This document shows positions 44,979-55,177 of a stretch of 64,000 nt of DNA, one piece after another; position 1 is the stretch's first letter, and every line of letters begins with the position of its first letter. The translations under genes and the position numbers were made by a program. Source of the DNA: Arthrobacter sp. OY3WO11 (GTDB lineage Bacteria > Actinomycetota > Actinomycetes > Actinomycetales > Micrococcaceae); assembly GCF_001641125.1 (NCBI RefSeq), contig NZ_LWLP01000001.1:1509045-1573044 (forward strand), read 5' to 3'. The notes under the pieces are model-generated. The model did not search any database. It was given only the letters and a program-made list of their open reading frames with translations, and was not told the origin of the DNA.

Positions 44979-47900
44979 GTGGTTGCCCACAACGGCAGTG
45001 CCTATCTGCCCAGGACACTTGCAGCCCTGGCGGGCCAGACCCGGCCCGCGGACAACGCAATCGGCGTCGATGCCGGATCACGGGATGACTCCAAGGTCCT
45101 CCTGCAGCGGGCCTTGGGCGAAGCAAACGTCATCAGCCAGCAGCGCGGCAAGGGCGGCATGGGGGCGGCAGTTTCCGCTGTGCTGGCCGAACTGGCCCCA
45201 TGTCGGGGGAGTGCCGCCCCGGACAAGCCGGAGTGGATCTGGCTGCTCCATGATGATGCAGCACCTGCCCCGCAAGCACTGGCCGAACTGCTCAGCGCCG
45301 TTGAACGGGCGCCCTCGGTCACAGTCGCGGGGTGCAAGCAGCTGGACTGGCACGCGGAACGCAAGCTCATCGATGTCGGCCTGTCCACCAGCCGGTGGGC
45401 GGAACGGCTCACCCTGATCGATGCCGACGAACTCGACCAGGGCCAGTACGACGGCCGCAGCGACACCTTCGCCGTCAACTCCGCAGGCATGCTGGTTCGC
45501 CGTGACATCTGGGAGCAATTGGGCGGTTTCGATCCTGCTTTGCCCGGCAGCGGCGACGACGTCGACTTCTGCTGGCGCAACCGGCTGGCCGGGCACCGCG
45601 TCGTCGTGGTGCCCGCGGCCCGCATGTTCCACGTGGCGCACCGGCCCCACGCCTTGGGCAACGCGGCGGCGGCCCGGAAAGCCCAGGTCCACCTGCGACT
45701 GAAGCATTCGCCGCCATGGATGGTGCCGGTCCACGGTGCCGGGGCACTGCTGGGCAGCCTCTTCAGACTTGTGCTGAGCATCCTGGTCAAGGATCCTGCG
45801 CACGGCCTGTCGCAGGTGGTAGCCACCTGCGCGGCCCTCGGAAGGCCGCGCGCAGTGGCGAAGGCCCGCCGCAGCGCCCGCCGGACACGCCGCATCCGCC
45901 GGTCCGTGATCCGCAAGCTCCAAACCCCCAGGCGTGAGGTCTGGAGCCACCGGCGGTCCCTGATGGAGGCGCTCGGCTCGGACACCACACCGGCGGACGA
46001 GCTTGAGCAGGATCCGTTGGCGCACCAGCCCACTGGCGATGCATCGGACGACTTCGCGGCCTTGGCCACCACAAAGCGCGGATGGGTGGGCAACGGCGCC
46101 CTGGCTGTGGTCATCGTTGCGTCCGTGGCGTCGCTCCTTGCCCTGACCGGGCTCTTTCGGGCCGACGCCGTTTCCGGCGGTGCGGTCATTCCCGTCGCTG
46201 CCAACCTCGGCGACATCTGGCACCACGCTTCCAGCTGGTGGATCACCCTGGGGGCAGGGCTGCCCGGACGGGGAGACCCGTTCGGTTATGTCCTGTGGAT
46301 CCTTGGGGTCCTGGGCGGAGGCGATGCCAACCCGGCCATGGCCTGGCTGCTTTTGCTCGCCACGCCGCTGTCCGGGCTTACGGCATGGTTCGCCGCCGGC
46401 GGGCTGACCGTCCGCCGCCGGCTCCGGCTGGCCGCCGCCCTCCTTTGGGCTGCCGCACCCGCACTCCAGGTCGCGCTCAACCAGGGCAGGGCCGGAGCGC
46501 TGGTTGCCCACATCATGCTTCCCCTGGTGGTTCTGGCGCTGCTGCGGGCCACCGGATCCGCTGTGGGCCACGGCCGCTTCACGCTGCCTTCCCCTGTCGA
46601 GGGCCGCCCCGGTGAGCGGCCCCCCGTTCGGCCCGGCATTAACGGCACGCCTTCCTGGACCGCCGCGGCCGCCGCCGGCCTTGCGCTGGCGGTTGTTGTT
46701 GCGTCGGCGCCGTCACTTTTGGTTCCGGCCACCGTGGTGGTGTTGCTCTGCGGACTCCTGCCCGGCCGCCGCGGCCGGACGGTCTGGTGGGCCCTGTTGC
46801 CCGCAGCGGCCCTGTTCATTCCTTTCGGACTCTCCGTCCTCGACAGGCCCCGGGCCATACTGGCCGATCCCGGCCTGCCGCTTGCCTTTGACGCAGCGCC
46901 GCTGTGGCAGCAGCTGCTGGGCCAGCCGCTGCGGTTTGACCCGCAGGGCGGCCTCGCCGGACTTCCGTCTTTTGCCGGCGGCACAGTTCCGTGGGCGCTG
47001 GTGCTGGCACTCCTGGTCGCAGCCCCGGTGCTGGCGCTGGCCGTCGCCGGACTGGTGGTACCCGGGCACCGCGCCGCCATGGCGAAGGGTTTCTGGGTGG
47101 CCGGCATCCTTGCCCTTGCAGGCGGCTGGCTGGCAGGCCACGTGGCCACTGGCATCAACGCCCAGATCCTCGTGACCCCGTTCACCGGGCCCGCAGTGTC
47201 TGCTGCGGCCTTCGCCCTCCTGGCGGCAGGCATCCTGGGAGCGGAGCACCTTCTGTCCATGGCGCACAGGGGAGCGGCCGGCGGCAGCGCCAAGCGCCGG
47301 GCAGCCCTTCGGTCCGCCACCGCGGTCAGCATGGTCATCCTGCTCGCGGGGCCCCTGGCCGGAATGGTTGCGTGGTCAGCCCAGAACCTGCTGCGCCCGG
47401 CCACGGCGTCCGCCGCCGCCATGGGGACCGCCTCTCCGGGCGCCGATGCCGCTGGCAGCCAAACCCCCGACGCCGCCGGACTGCTTGGAACCCCCCGGCT
47501 GGTGGAGGCCGCCAACCCGCGCACCCTCCCTGCCACCGCCATCGACCGCGGAACCGGGCCGGAGCAAGCACGCACGCTGCTGATCAGTACGCGGGACAAC
47601 GGCACATTCGACGCATCATTGATGCGCGGTGCCGGAACAACCCTGGACAGCCTCTCCACGATTGCTGCCGCGCGGAACATCATCGGAAGCCCGGGTGCCG
47701 AGACCATTCGCGACGACGACGATGTCACCGCGGCCGTGCGTCGCGTGGTGGCAACGGTCGTCGCCGGCCAGGGCGTTGACCCCCGGAACGACCTCGAACA
47801 GCTGGGCGTAGGGTTTGTTGTCCTCCGCTCCGCTGACTCAGCTGCCCAGCTGACGGCCAGCCGGATGGACGCGGTACCGGGCCTTGTTGCCGTGGGACAA

Positions 47901-48356
47901 ACCGATGTGGGGTGGCTCTGGCGGATTACCCCGCTGAACCAGCCGGCCCTGCAGGCGGCAGACGTCGCACACCGGGTACGCATTGTCGATGGAAGCGGTG
48001 CTGCCATCGGGCTGGTTCCCTCCGGCTTCAGCGACGTGGACGCCCCCGTTCCGGCCGGTCCTGAAGGTCGCCTGGTGGTGCTTGCCGAACGGGCGGATGC
48101 CGGCTGGACCGCCTGGCTTGACGGCCGCAAGTTGACTGCAACCACTTCCGGCTGGTCGCAGGCCTTCACGCTTCCGGCCACGGGTGGCCAGCTCACCATC
48201 CGCTACGAAAACCCCTGGGCCCTGTTGACGGCCATTGCACAGATCACGTTGATCGGCCTGACGGTCCTGCTCGCCATACCAATGCCGGCCAGGAGGCCAC
48301 GGACCGGCATCTCCCGGGACGAGGGCTCCCTGCGTAAGGAACACCAGAATGCATGA
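44979..48356 (+). CDS. Very large membrane-bound family 2 glycosyltransferase
   Basis: This protein is 1125 residues. Residues 1-270 are a GT-A glycosyltransferase: VVAHNGSAYLPRTLAALAGQT, metal-binding LLHDDAAP, and GGFDPALPGSGDDVDFCWRNRLAG. After a basic segment (about 285-340) come some 12 hydrophobic helices to about residue 820, then an extracytoplasmic domain of about 230 residues and a final helix near the C-terminus. A role in exporting or building a surface glycan is inferred. GTG 44979 is the first usual start in frame, but it removes part of strand one; ATT 44949, preceded by AGGAAG, is an alternative. It follows whiB directly. Confidence 0.82.
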   Translation: MVAHNGSAYLPRTLAALAGQTRPADNAIGVDAGSRDDSKVLLQRALGEANVISQQRGKGGMGAAVSAVLAELAPCRGSAAPDKPEWIWLLHDDAAPAPQALAELLSAVERAPSVTVAGCKQLDWHAERKLIDVGLSTSRWAERLTLIDADELDQGQYDGRSDTFAVNSAGMLVRRDIWEQLGGFDPALPGSGDDVDFCWRNRLAGHRVVVVPAARMFHVAHRPHALGNAAAARKAQVHLRLKHSPPWMVPVHGAGALLGSLFRLVLSILVKDPAHGLSQVVATCAALGRPRAVAKARRSARRTRRIRRSVIRKLQTPRREVWSHRRSLMEALGSDTTPADELEQDPLAHQPTGDASDDFAALATTKRGWVGNGALAVVIVASVASLLALTGLFRADAVSGGAVIPVAANLGDIWHHASSWWITLGAGLPGRGDPFGYVLWILGVLGGGDANPAMAWLLLLATPLSGLTAWFAAGGLTVRRRLRLAAALLWAAAPALQVALNQGRAGALVAHIMLPLVVLALLRATGSAVGHGRFTLPSPVEGRPGERPPVRPGINGTPSWTAAAAAGLALAVVVASAPSLLVPATVVVLLCGLLPGRRGRTVWWALLPAAALFIPFGLSVLDRPRAILADPGLPLAFDAAPLWQQLLGQPLRFDPQGGLAGLPSFAGGTVPWALVLALLVAAPVLALAVAGLVVPGHRAAMAKGFWVAGILALAGGWLAGHVATGINAQILVTPFTGPAVSAAAFALLAAGILGAEHLLSMAHRGAAGGSAKRRAALRSATAVSMVILLAGPLAGMVAWSAQNLLRPATASAAAMGTASPGADAAGSQTPDAAGLLGTPRLVEAANPRTLPATAIDRGTGPEQARTLLISTRDNGTFDASLMRGAGTTLDSLSTIAAARNIIGSPGAETIRDDDDVTAAVRRVVATVVAGQGVDPRNDLEQLGVGFVVLRSADSAAQLTASRMDAVPGLVAVGQTDVGWLWRITPLNQPALQAADVAHRVRIVDGSGAAIGLVPSGFSDVDAPVPAGPEGRLVVLAERADAGWTAWLDGRKLTATTSGWSQAFTLPATGGQLTIRYENPWALLTAIAQITLIGLTVLLAIPMPARRPRTGISRDEGSLRKEHQNA

Positions 48357-50043
48357 GCACACTACGCCGCCGGCAGCGCCGGATGCCCAGTCCTCCGGCG
48401 CCGCCGGCGAGCCGCTGGAGGACGCAAGCACAGCGCGCCCGGAAACCCTTGCACATACCGGGCAGCGGCCTGTAGCGCGGGGACGCAAGACGGCGTTCGT
48501 GGGGATGGCGTCCGCGGCAATGATCCTCGCCGGGGCAGGGGCGGTAGTGGCCGGGGGATCACTGCTGCCACAGCCGGAATCGAGCCGCGCGGTAGCCGCC
48601 GCAGAGGCAGCCGTCCCCGCCGGGGCGAGTGTGGGCGTTTGTCCGGGACCGGCCCGGCTGCTCGAGGGGACAGAAGCAGGCACCGACCCCCAGTTCAGTC
48701 CGAAATCAGCCACCGCTGCCAGCGCAGTGACGGGCGCGGTGCTCGGCGCGGCAGGGATCCTGCCGGCCAGCCGTCTGTCCCAGCTGGACGAGACAACCGC
48801 CGTCGAAATCTCCGCAGGGCCCGGCCAGGGCGCTTCCGCGGGGGCGCCCCAGGAGCTCCTGGCAGGCGTGGTGGCGGCCCGTCCCGTGGAGCAGGTGAGC
48901 GTGCTGAGCGCCGACGCATTGGCGAACCAAAAAGCCTCGGCCGCAGCGGTAATGAAGTTCACCGCCACCGATGGGGACCTTCAAGGCGCGGCGGCCTCCA
49001 ACTGCCATCAACCTTCGAATGACCAGTGGATCGCGGGGGCAAGCACCACCGTGGGCCGGGCATCCGTGCTGGTGTTGACCAACGCCTCCACCACCCCCGC
49101 CACGGTCAGCCTGGAGCTCTTCGGCGCGAAGGGCCAGATCCAGGCGCCCGGCAGCAGGGGCCTGCTGGTTGCGCCGGGCAGTTCGCGGGCCCTCGTCCTT
49201 GCCGGCCTGGCCCCGGGGGAGTCGCAGCTGAGCGTCCGTGTCCGGAGTGCCGGCGGCCCCGTTGCCGCCGTCATCCAACAGAGTGTCCTGCGGGGCCTCA
49301 CACCCGGGGGAGTTGACTTCATTGCCCCCGGAGCGGCCCCGGCCGTGCGGCAGGTCATGACGGGCGTGGATATCCAGGACCCTGCCGGGCTGTCCCAGAT
49401 GACCGGAAAGCCAGGATACGAGGACGCCGGACCGGCGCTCCAGCTAACAGTTCCAGGCCCTTCGGATGCAGTGGTGGAAGTCCGGATGTACGGGCGTGGC
49501 GGACAGGAAGCCCTGCCCTCGGGTGGGGTCATCACCGCCAAGGCCGGCGCCGTCACAGAGGTCTCCCTGGCAGGTGTCCCGGCGGGCCAGTACACGGTGG
49601 CTGCATCTTCGGACGTTTCGTTTGTCGCGGCGGCACGGGTCACCCGCGGGCTTCAGGAAGGCCAGCCCTCGGATGTTGCCTGGGCGTCCGCCGGAGTGCG
49701 GTTGGGCAGCCAGCATGTGGTTCCAGTGCCGCAGGGCGGGATCCGCAGCCTGGTGTTCGGCGCCCTGGACACCAGGGCAACCATCACGTACGCCGCCATT
49801 ACGTCGGACGGGAAAGTAAGGGCACCGGCCACCGCCGACATCGCCGGCGGAACGACGTCCTCGATTGCTGTCCCCGAAAAGGAGGGCGACGCCGACGTGG
49901 TGGGATACGTGGTGTCCGCGTCAGGGGACGCCGCCTACGGCTCCGTGCTAATCCAGCAGGACGGAAGGAACGACGTCTCAACACTCGCGTTTCTGGCGGC
50001 GGCGGCCGGCCAGGAAACAGTGCCGGTCACCCTCAGCTACTAA
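48349..50043 (+). CDS. DUF5719 family membrane-anchored protein
   Basis: This 564-residue protein has a disordered N-terminus, one membrane helix (about 48-70, AFVGMASAAMILAGAGAVVAGG) and a large extracytoplasmic beta-rich region with GVCPGPARL, DVSFVAAARVTRGL and other strands in the DUF5719 pattern. It overlaps the glycosyltransferase gene by eight bases, which is strong coupling. The two proteins probably act together outside the membrane. Function unknown. Confidence 0.8.
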   Translation: MHEHTTPPAAPDAQSSGAAGEPLEDASTARPETLAHTGQRPVARGRKTAFVGMASAAMILAGAGAVVAGGSLLPQPESSRAVAAAEAAVPAGASVGVCPGPARLLEGTEAGTDPQFSPKSATAASAVTGAVLGAAGILPASRLSQLDETTAVEISAGPGQGASAGAPQELLAGVVAARPVEQVSVLSADALANQKASAAAVMKFTATDGDLQGAAASNCHQPSNDQWIAGASTTVGRASVLVLTNASTTPATVSLELFGAKGQIQAPGSRGLLVAPGSSRALVLAGLAPGESQLSVRVRSAGGPVAAVIQQSVLRGLTPGGVDFIAPGAAPAVRQVMTGVDIQDPAGLSQMTGKPGYEDAGPALQLTVPGPSDAVVEVRMYGRGGQEALPSGGVITAKAGAVTEVSLAGVPAGQYTVAASSDVSFVAAARVTRGLQEGQPSDVAWASAGVRLGSQHVVPVPQGGIRSLVFGALDTRATITYAAITSDGKVRAPATADIAGGTTSSIAVPEKEGDADVVGYVVSASGDAAYGSVLIQQDGRNDVSTLAFLAAAAGQETVPVTLSY

Positions 50044-50088
50044 CGGCCCCTCAGCCGCTGAATCAACTGCCGGCTGCCGCCGGACGGA

Positions 50089-50601
50089 TCAGTACCGGCG
50101 GCGGTAGACCGGGTCCAGGGTTTCCGGTGCCACTCCCAGCATCTCGGCCGTGTGCTCCACCACAACGTCATGGACCAGGTCCTGGAGCTCTTCGGGGCCG
50201 GGGCAGCCCTGTTCCACCACGCGCCGGTAGACCGTAATCATCGGTCCTTCGCCATCCGCGGCGGGAGTGTAGGAGCCCATTGGCGCCGACGCCGAGTTGG
50301 CGGCCAGTTGTTCGAGGTCAGGCGGGATCTCATCGACGCCGAACCGGACGCCGTCCAGCGTCTTGCCCCAGATGTCGTGCAGCCGCTGCGCTGAATCCAG
50401 CACCATGTCATCAAACCGGTCCGAGCGCGTCCGGTACCCGGGGTGTGTGGGGAGCATGACTTCCCCGCGGAGCCCGCGTCCATGGCGGTTCCGGCGGCGC
50501 ATCATGAAGCTTTTGCCGGAGGAGCCGGTGCCCGGATTCCCGGGGGCATCCGGACCAGCCAACCGGACCGTGAAACCTGATTTCTGGTTCGATGACTGCA
50601 T
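50089..50601 (-). CDS. Zincin-like 'metallopeptidase family' protein without HExxH
   Basis: This 170-residue protein matches the Zincin_1 family (Rv3259-like): a GYRTRSDRFDDMVLDSAQRLHDIWGKTLDGVRFGVDEIPPD core and ITVYRRVVEQGCPGPEELQDLVHDVVVEHTAEMLGV. The expected HExxHxxG is replaced by VEHTAEMLG, so peptidase activity is unlikely. ATG 50601 fits a leaderless promoter. It is divergent from DUF3499, the arrangement I recall from mycobacteria. Role unknown. Confidence 0.85.
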   Translation of the reverse strand: MQSSNQKSGFTVRLAGPDAPGNPGTGSSGKSFMMRRRNRHGRGLRGEVMLPTHPGYRTRSDRFDDMVLDSAQRLHDIWGKTLDGVRFGVDEIPPDLEQLAANSASAPMGSYTPAADGEGPMITVYRRVVEQGCPGPEELQDLVHDVVVEHTAEMLGVAPETLDPVYRRRY

Positions 50602-50607
50602 ACATCG

Positions 50608-50613
50608 ACTCTA
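50608..50613 (-). promoter_or_regulatory. -10 element, leaderless start at 50601
   Basis: TAGAGT (minus strand) is followed by CGATGT and the ATG of the zincin-like gene. Confidence 0.55.
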
Positions 50614-50719
50614 AACCCGGGGGAACATTTATGCGATACATTCGCCGGGCGGCAGGGACGCGTCGGCTCAGGCGGGCAATGCACGGTTTTGGCGCGGACA
50701 CCGAGTAGTCTGTGATGTC

Positions 50720-51109
50720 GTGGGAGCTATCCGTCAGTGTTCAAGATCTGCCTGCCGCCAGTCAGCGGTGGCTACCCTGACGTACGTCTACGCAGACTCC
50801 ACGGCCGTCCTCGGCCCCCTGGCCACCTTCGCTGAGCCGCACTGCTACGACCTGTGCGAACAGCACGCTGACTCGCTGACCGTTCCGCGTGGCTGGGAAG
50901 TCCTCCGGCTTGCCATGCCGTCATCGCCGCATCAGCCCGGCCCCGACGACCTCCTGGCCCTTGCCAATGCGGTGCGGGATGCCGCGGCCCTCCCGGCCCA
51001 GGGACAGCAGCCGCCGGCACAGCGCGCGCCCCATTCTGCGCTGGAAGCACCGGCCGGCGCCGAAGGCACCCGCAGGGGACACCTGCGCATCCTGCGTGAA
51101 CCCTCCTGA
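50720..51109 (+). CDS. DUF3499 family zinc-ribbon-like protein
   Basis: This 129-residue protein starts RQCSRSACRQSAVATLTYVYADSTAVLGPL and has a second Cys pair in HCYDLCEQHADSLTVPRGWEV, a four-Cys (plus His) arrangement typical of DUF3499. The C-terminus is disordered. GTG 50720 is eight bases after a -10 TAGTCT (50706-50711). The pair with the zincin-like gene is conserved in actinobacteria (recalled). Function unknown. Confidence 0.85.
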   Translation: MGAIRQCSRSACRQSAVATLTYVYADSTAVLGPLATFAEPHCYDLCEQHADSLTVPRGWEVLRLAMPSSPHQPGPDDLLALANAVRDAAALPAQGQQPPAQRAPHSALEAPAGAEGTRRGHLRILREPS

Positions 51110-51185
51110 CATCCTCTGGCGGTAGGCTGGTAGCTGCACACCAGTCCGCTACCGGCGCGAGCGCGCCCGCCAGGGAGCACCAAGA

Positions 51186-51422
51186 ATGCCACTTATCAAT
51201 CCTGAGCTGCTGTCCGTCCTCCGCTGTCCCGTCACGGGCTCGGCCCTGGTGCAGGAAGGTGAGGAACTGGTGGCGGCCGTCGCCGGGGATTCCGGAGTTA
51301 AGACGCGCTACGCCATCGAGGACGGCATACCGCTCCTCCTGCCACCGGAGCTGCTGGCAGCAGCCACGGCGGCAGGATCGGACCAGCACGATGCAGCCGC
51401 CGGAACGGGCCAACCCACGTAG
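51186..51422 (+). CDS. Trm112/UPF0434-like small protein
   Basis: This 78-residue protein has the Trm112 opening [18 protein letters not shown] and the [14 protein letters not shown] core. Trm112 proteins activate methyltransferases. Only one of the usual zinc-binding Cys residues remains (CPVT rather than CPxC), as in many actinobacterial members. GGGAG precedes ATG 51186, and the likely promoter TAGGCT is at 51123-51128. It sits upstream of ahcY, which removes the SAH that methyltransferases produce. Confidence 0.82.
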   Translation: MPLINPELLSVLRCPVTGSALVQEGEELVAAVAGDSGVKTRYAIEDGIPLLLPPELLAAATAAGSDQHDAAAGTGQPT

Positions 51423-51523
51423 CAGCGAACGGGCCGGCCGGGACGCAGGCGCCACGGCCGCCGTCGAACTTTACACAGCAACACCGGAACCTACAGCACT
51501 CCGGACAGGACGAAGGATTACCC

Positions 51524-53002
<1,479 letters not shown>

Positions 53003-53053
53003 GAAGTGAAGCGCCCGGGTGCCCAGCGCGCCCGGGCCGTTACTTTTTGCGCC

Positions 53054-53059
53054 TAGGAT
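53054..53059 (+). promoter_or_regulatory. -10 element, leaderless start at 53066
   Basis: TAGGAT is followed by CAAAAT and ATG 53066. Confidence 0.55.
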
Positions 53060-53065
53060 CAAAAT

Positions 53066-54304
53066 ATGGAGCCCGAAGTCCCGTCCCGCCGTCCCGGTCG
53101 ACTGAAGAAGATTCTTGTGGTGGCAGCCGTCTGCCTCCTCGCTGCCGTCGGCGGTGTCTTCGCCGCTGTCGCGCCGGACATCGCCCGTGGGTCCATCGAA
53201 TCTGAGGCCAGCTCCTCCGTGAGGACGTCCCCGGGCATCGCAGCTCCGGTGGTGGCTCCTGTCACGTCCGACGCCGTGCCGGCCAACGGGGCGAAGCAAG
53301 TCAACCCGGCAGCTCCGGTGTCCCTGAAGGTCACCAACGGAACCATCGAACGCGTCACCCTCACCAGCACCGGCGGGGAGACCGTGGAGGGCGCCATCGA
53401 CCCCCAGGGAACCGGCTGGACTGCCGCGGGTCCCCTGAAATTCAACACCGGCTACAGCTACACGTACGTGGTCAAGGACGGCGCGGGACGGGAGACCAGC
53501 ACCACGCAGTCCTTCAGCACCGTCTCCAGCTCCCATGAGGCGGACGCCGCTATCTACCCCCTGGACGGCATGAAAGTGGGCGTCGGCCAGCCGCTGCAGG
53601 TCATCTTCAGCGAGCCCGTGGTCAACCGGGAGGCCGTGGAGAAAGCCATCAGCATTACCAGCAGTGCCGGCCAAACAGGCGCCTTCCACTGGCACAGTGA
53701 CACCATGGTCCGGTACCGGCCGGAGAACTTCTGGGCTGCCAACTCCACCATCTCCATGGACATGAAGCTGTTCGGGGTTGACCTCGGGAACGGCCAGATC
53801 GCCAACTTCAACAAGAAGGTGAACATCTCCATCGGCGACAAGAAGGTGGCCGTGGCCGACTCCGCAGCGCACACGTTCACGCTGAGCGTCAATGACCAGG
53901 TGGTCAAGACACTGCCCGTCAGCATGGGGGACAAGCGCTTCCCCTCAGCGCGCGGCTACGGGGTGCTGATGGAAAAGAAGCGCTACGACCACTTCCGGGC
54001 CTCAAGCATCGGGCTCAAGCCCGACGATCCTGCCTATTACGGGGACGTTGACGTGGAATACACCATCCGCCTCACCCTCAGCGGCGCCTACATCCACCAG
54101 GCGCTTGAGTCTGCCTATCCGTTCATCGGCAACGCGAACGTCTCGCATGGCTGCATTGGGTTCGCTCCCGACGGCGCTGCCTGGGTCTTCGACAACATGG
54201 GCACCGGCGACGTTGTGCAGATCGTGAACACCGAGGGCGACTACGCCGCCCACGATGACGGGTTCGGCGACTGGAACATCCCGTGGAGCGAGTACGACAA
54301 CTAG
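53066..54304 (+). CDS. L,D-transpeptidase with Ig-like domains
   Basis: This 412-residue protein has an N-terminal membrane anchor (residues 14-37), two Ig-like domains (about 65-155 and 160-255) and a YkuD catalytic domain (about 258-405). The catalytic signature has H344 (AYIHQA), S360, H361 and C363 (SHGCIGF). It forms 3-3 cross-links in peptidoglycan outside the membrane. The layout is that of mycobacterial LdtMt2-type enzymes. ATG 53066 fits a leaderless promoter. Confidence 0.93.
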   Translation: MEPEVPSRRPGRLKKILVVAAVCLLAAVGGVFAAVAPDIARGSIESEASSSVRTSPGIAAPVVAPVTSDAVPANGAKQVNPAAPVSLKVTNGTIERVTLTSTGGETVEGAIDPQGTGWTAAGPLKFNTGYSYTYVVKDGAGRETSTTQSFSTVSSSHEADAAIYPLDGMKVGVGQPLQVIFSEPVVNREAVEKAISITSSAGQTGAFHWHSDTMVRYRPENFWAANSTISMDMKLFGVDLGNGQIANFNKKVNISIGDKKVAVADSAAHTFTLSVNDQVVKTLPVSMGDKRFPSARGYGVLMEKKRYDHFRASSIGLKPDDPAYYGDVDVEYTIRLTLSGAYIHQALESAYPFIGNANVSHGCIGFAPDGAAWVFDNMGTGDVVQIVNTEGDYAAHDDGFGDWNIPWSEYDN

Positions 54305-54305
54305 C

Positions 54306-55106
54306 TCAGCTGCCGAAAGGAAGCCGCTGCAACCGCTCACCGATATCGGTGTTGCGCCGGCGTGCTTCCATCAGCCGGGCCAGTTCCCGGCTCCGGCGTT
54401 CAGCAACGACGGCGGCAAGGAAGTCGTCCGTGCTGGTTCCCGCCGGCGGGGGAGGGGCCACATGGGCGGACAGTTCCGTGGCGATCGATGCGGCCATCTC
54501 TGACCGGGACGTCGGCGCCATCCGCCCCGCCTGCCGGAGGAACTGGGAAGCCCTGCGCGCCGTCGGGTCGGGAATCCGTCCAATGTCCGCGGCGGCAGCC
54601 CAGGCGCGGAGCCGCGGCGGTACAAACACCGGAACCGGCTGCTCCACGGGCACGCGGGTGCGGACCGCGTAGGTTCCGGCCATCAGGTCTCCGAGCCGCC
54701 GCGACCTGTCATTGAACAGCGCAACGGTCAGCGCCACCCCGCCGAAGGTAAGGTAGATCTCCAGGAATCCGGTCAGTCCCCGGATGACGGCGTGGCGGAA
54801 ACGGATGGCACCGCCGTCGTCCCTGACCACCCGAAGGCCGGTGGCCAACTTACCCAGGGAGCGGCCGCGGCTCAGCGTTTCAACTGCCACGGGAACGATG
54901 ACCAGGCAGAAGACCACGCTGGCCAGGGTCAGGGCACGGGCAGCAGCCTCATCCAGGTCCTCTCCCGCAGCGGCAAGCCCGATCAGGATCGCAATAAGCA
55001 GGACGATGTTGAAGGCGACATCAAGGACCAGCCCAAGGGCGCGGGCCGCGAAAGATGCCGGCCGCAGCTCCAGGACCACGGCCTCGCCTGTGATGATCGA
55101 ACTCAC
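54306..55106 (-). CDS. RDD family membrane protein
   Basis: This 266-residue protein has an RDD domain of about three helices (RPASFAARALGLVLDVAFNIVLLIAILIG, LASVVFCLVIVPVAVETLSRGRSLGKLATGLRVVRDDGG) and a cytoplasmic, basic C-terminal region of about 110 residues. RDD proteins are linked to ion transport or membrane stress; the role here is unknown. I chose GTG 55106, with GGGGAAG upstream. It is divergent from the SpoIIM-like gene, a pairing known in actinobacteria. Confidence 0.88.
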   Translation of the reverse strand: MSSIITGEAVVLELRPASFAARALGLVLDVAFNIVLLIAILIGLAAAGEDLDEAAARALTLASVVFCLVIVPVAVETLSRGRSLGKLATGLRVVRDDGGAIRFRHAVIRGLTGFLEIYLTFGGVALTVALFNDRSRRLGDLMAGTYAVRTRVPVEQPVPVFVPPRLRAWAAAADIGRIPDPTARRASQFLRQAGRMAPTSRSEMAASIATELSAHVAPPPPAGTSTDDFLAAVVAERRSRELARLMEARRRNTDIGERLQRLPFGS

Positions 55107-55165
55107 TGTTCTTCCCCGTTCCGCCGCCCCTCCGGTGCGTCGCTCAAAGTCTAGTGCGGTGGCGC

Positions 55166-55171
55166 TAGGCT
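55166..55171 (+). promoter_or_regulatory. -10 element, leaderless start at 55178
   Basis: TAGGCT is followed by GGTCGC and GTG 55178. Confidence 0.6.
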
Positions 55172-55177
55172 GGTCGC

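Noticed and set aside
44959..45417. 152-residue frame starting ATG 44959 after whiB
   Set aside because: It is out of frame with the glycosyltransferase, whose conserved VAHNGSAYLPRTL and LLHDD motifs lie in the other frame.
51423..51523. SAH riboswitch upstream of ahcY
   Set aside because: No matching conserved core or pseudoknot arrangement could be drawn in the 100-base gap.
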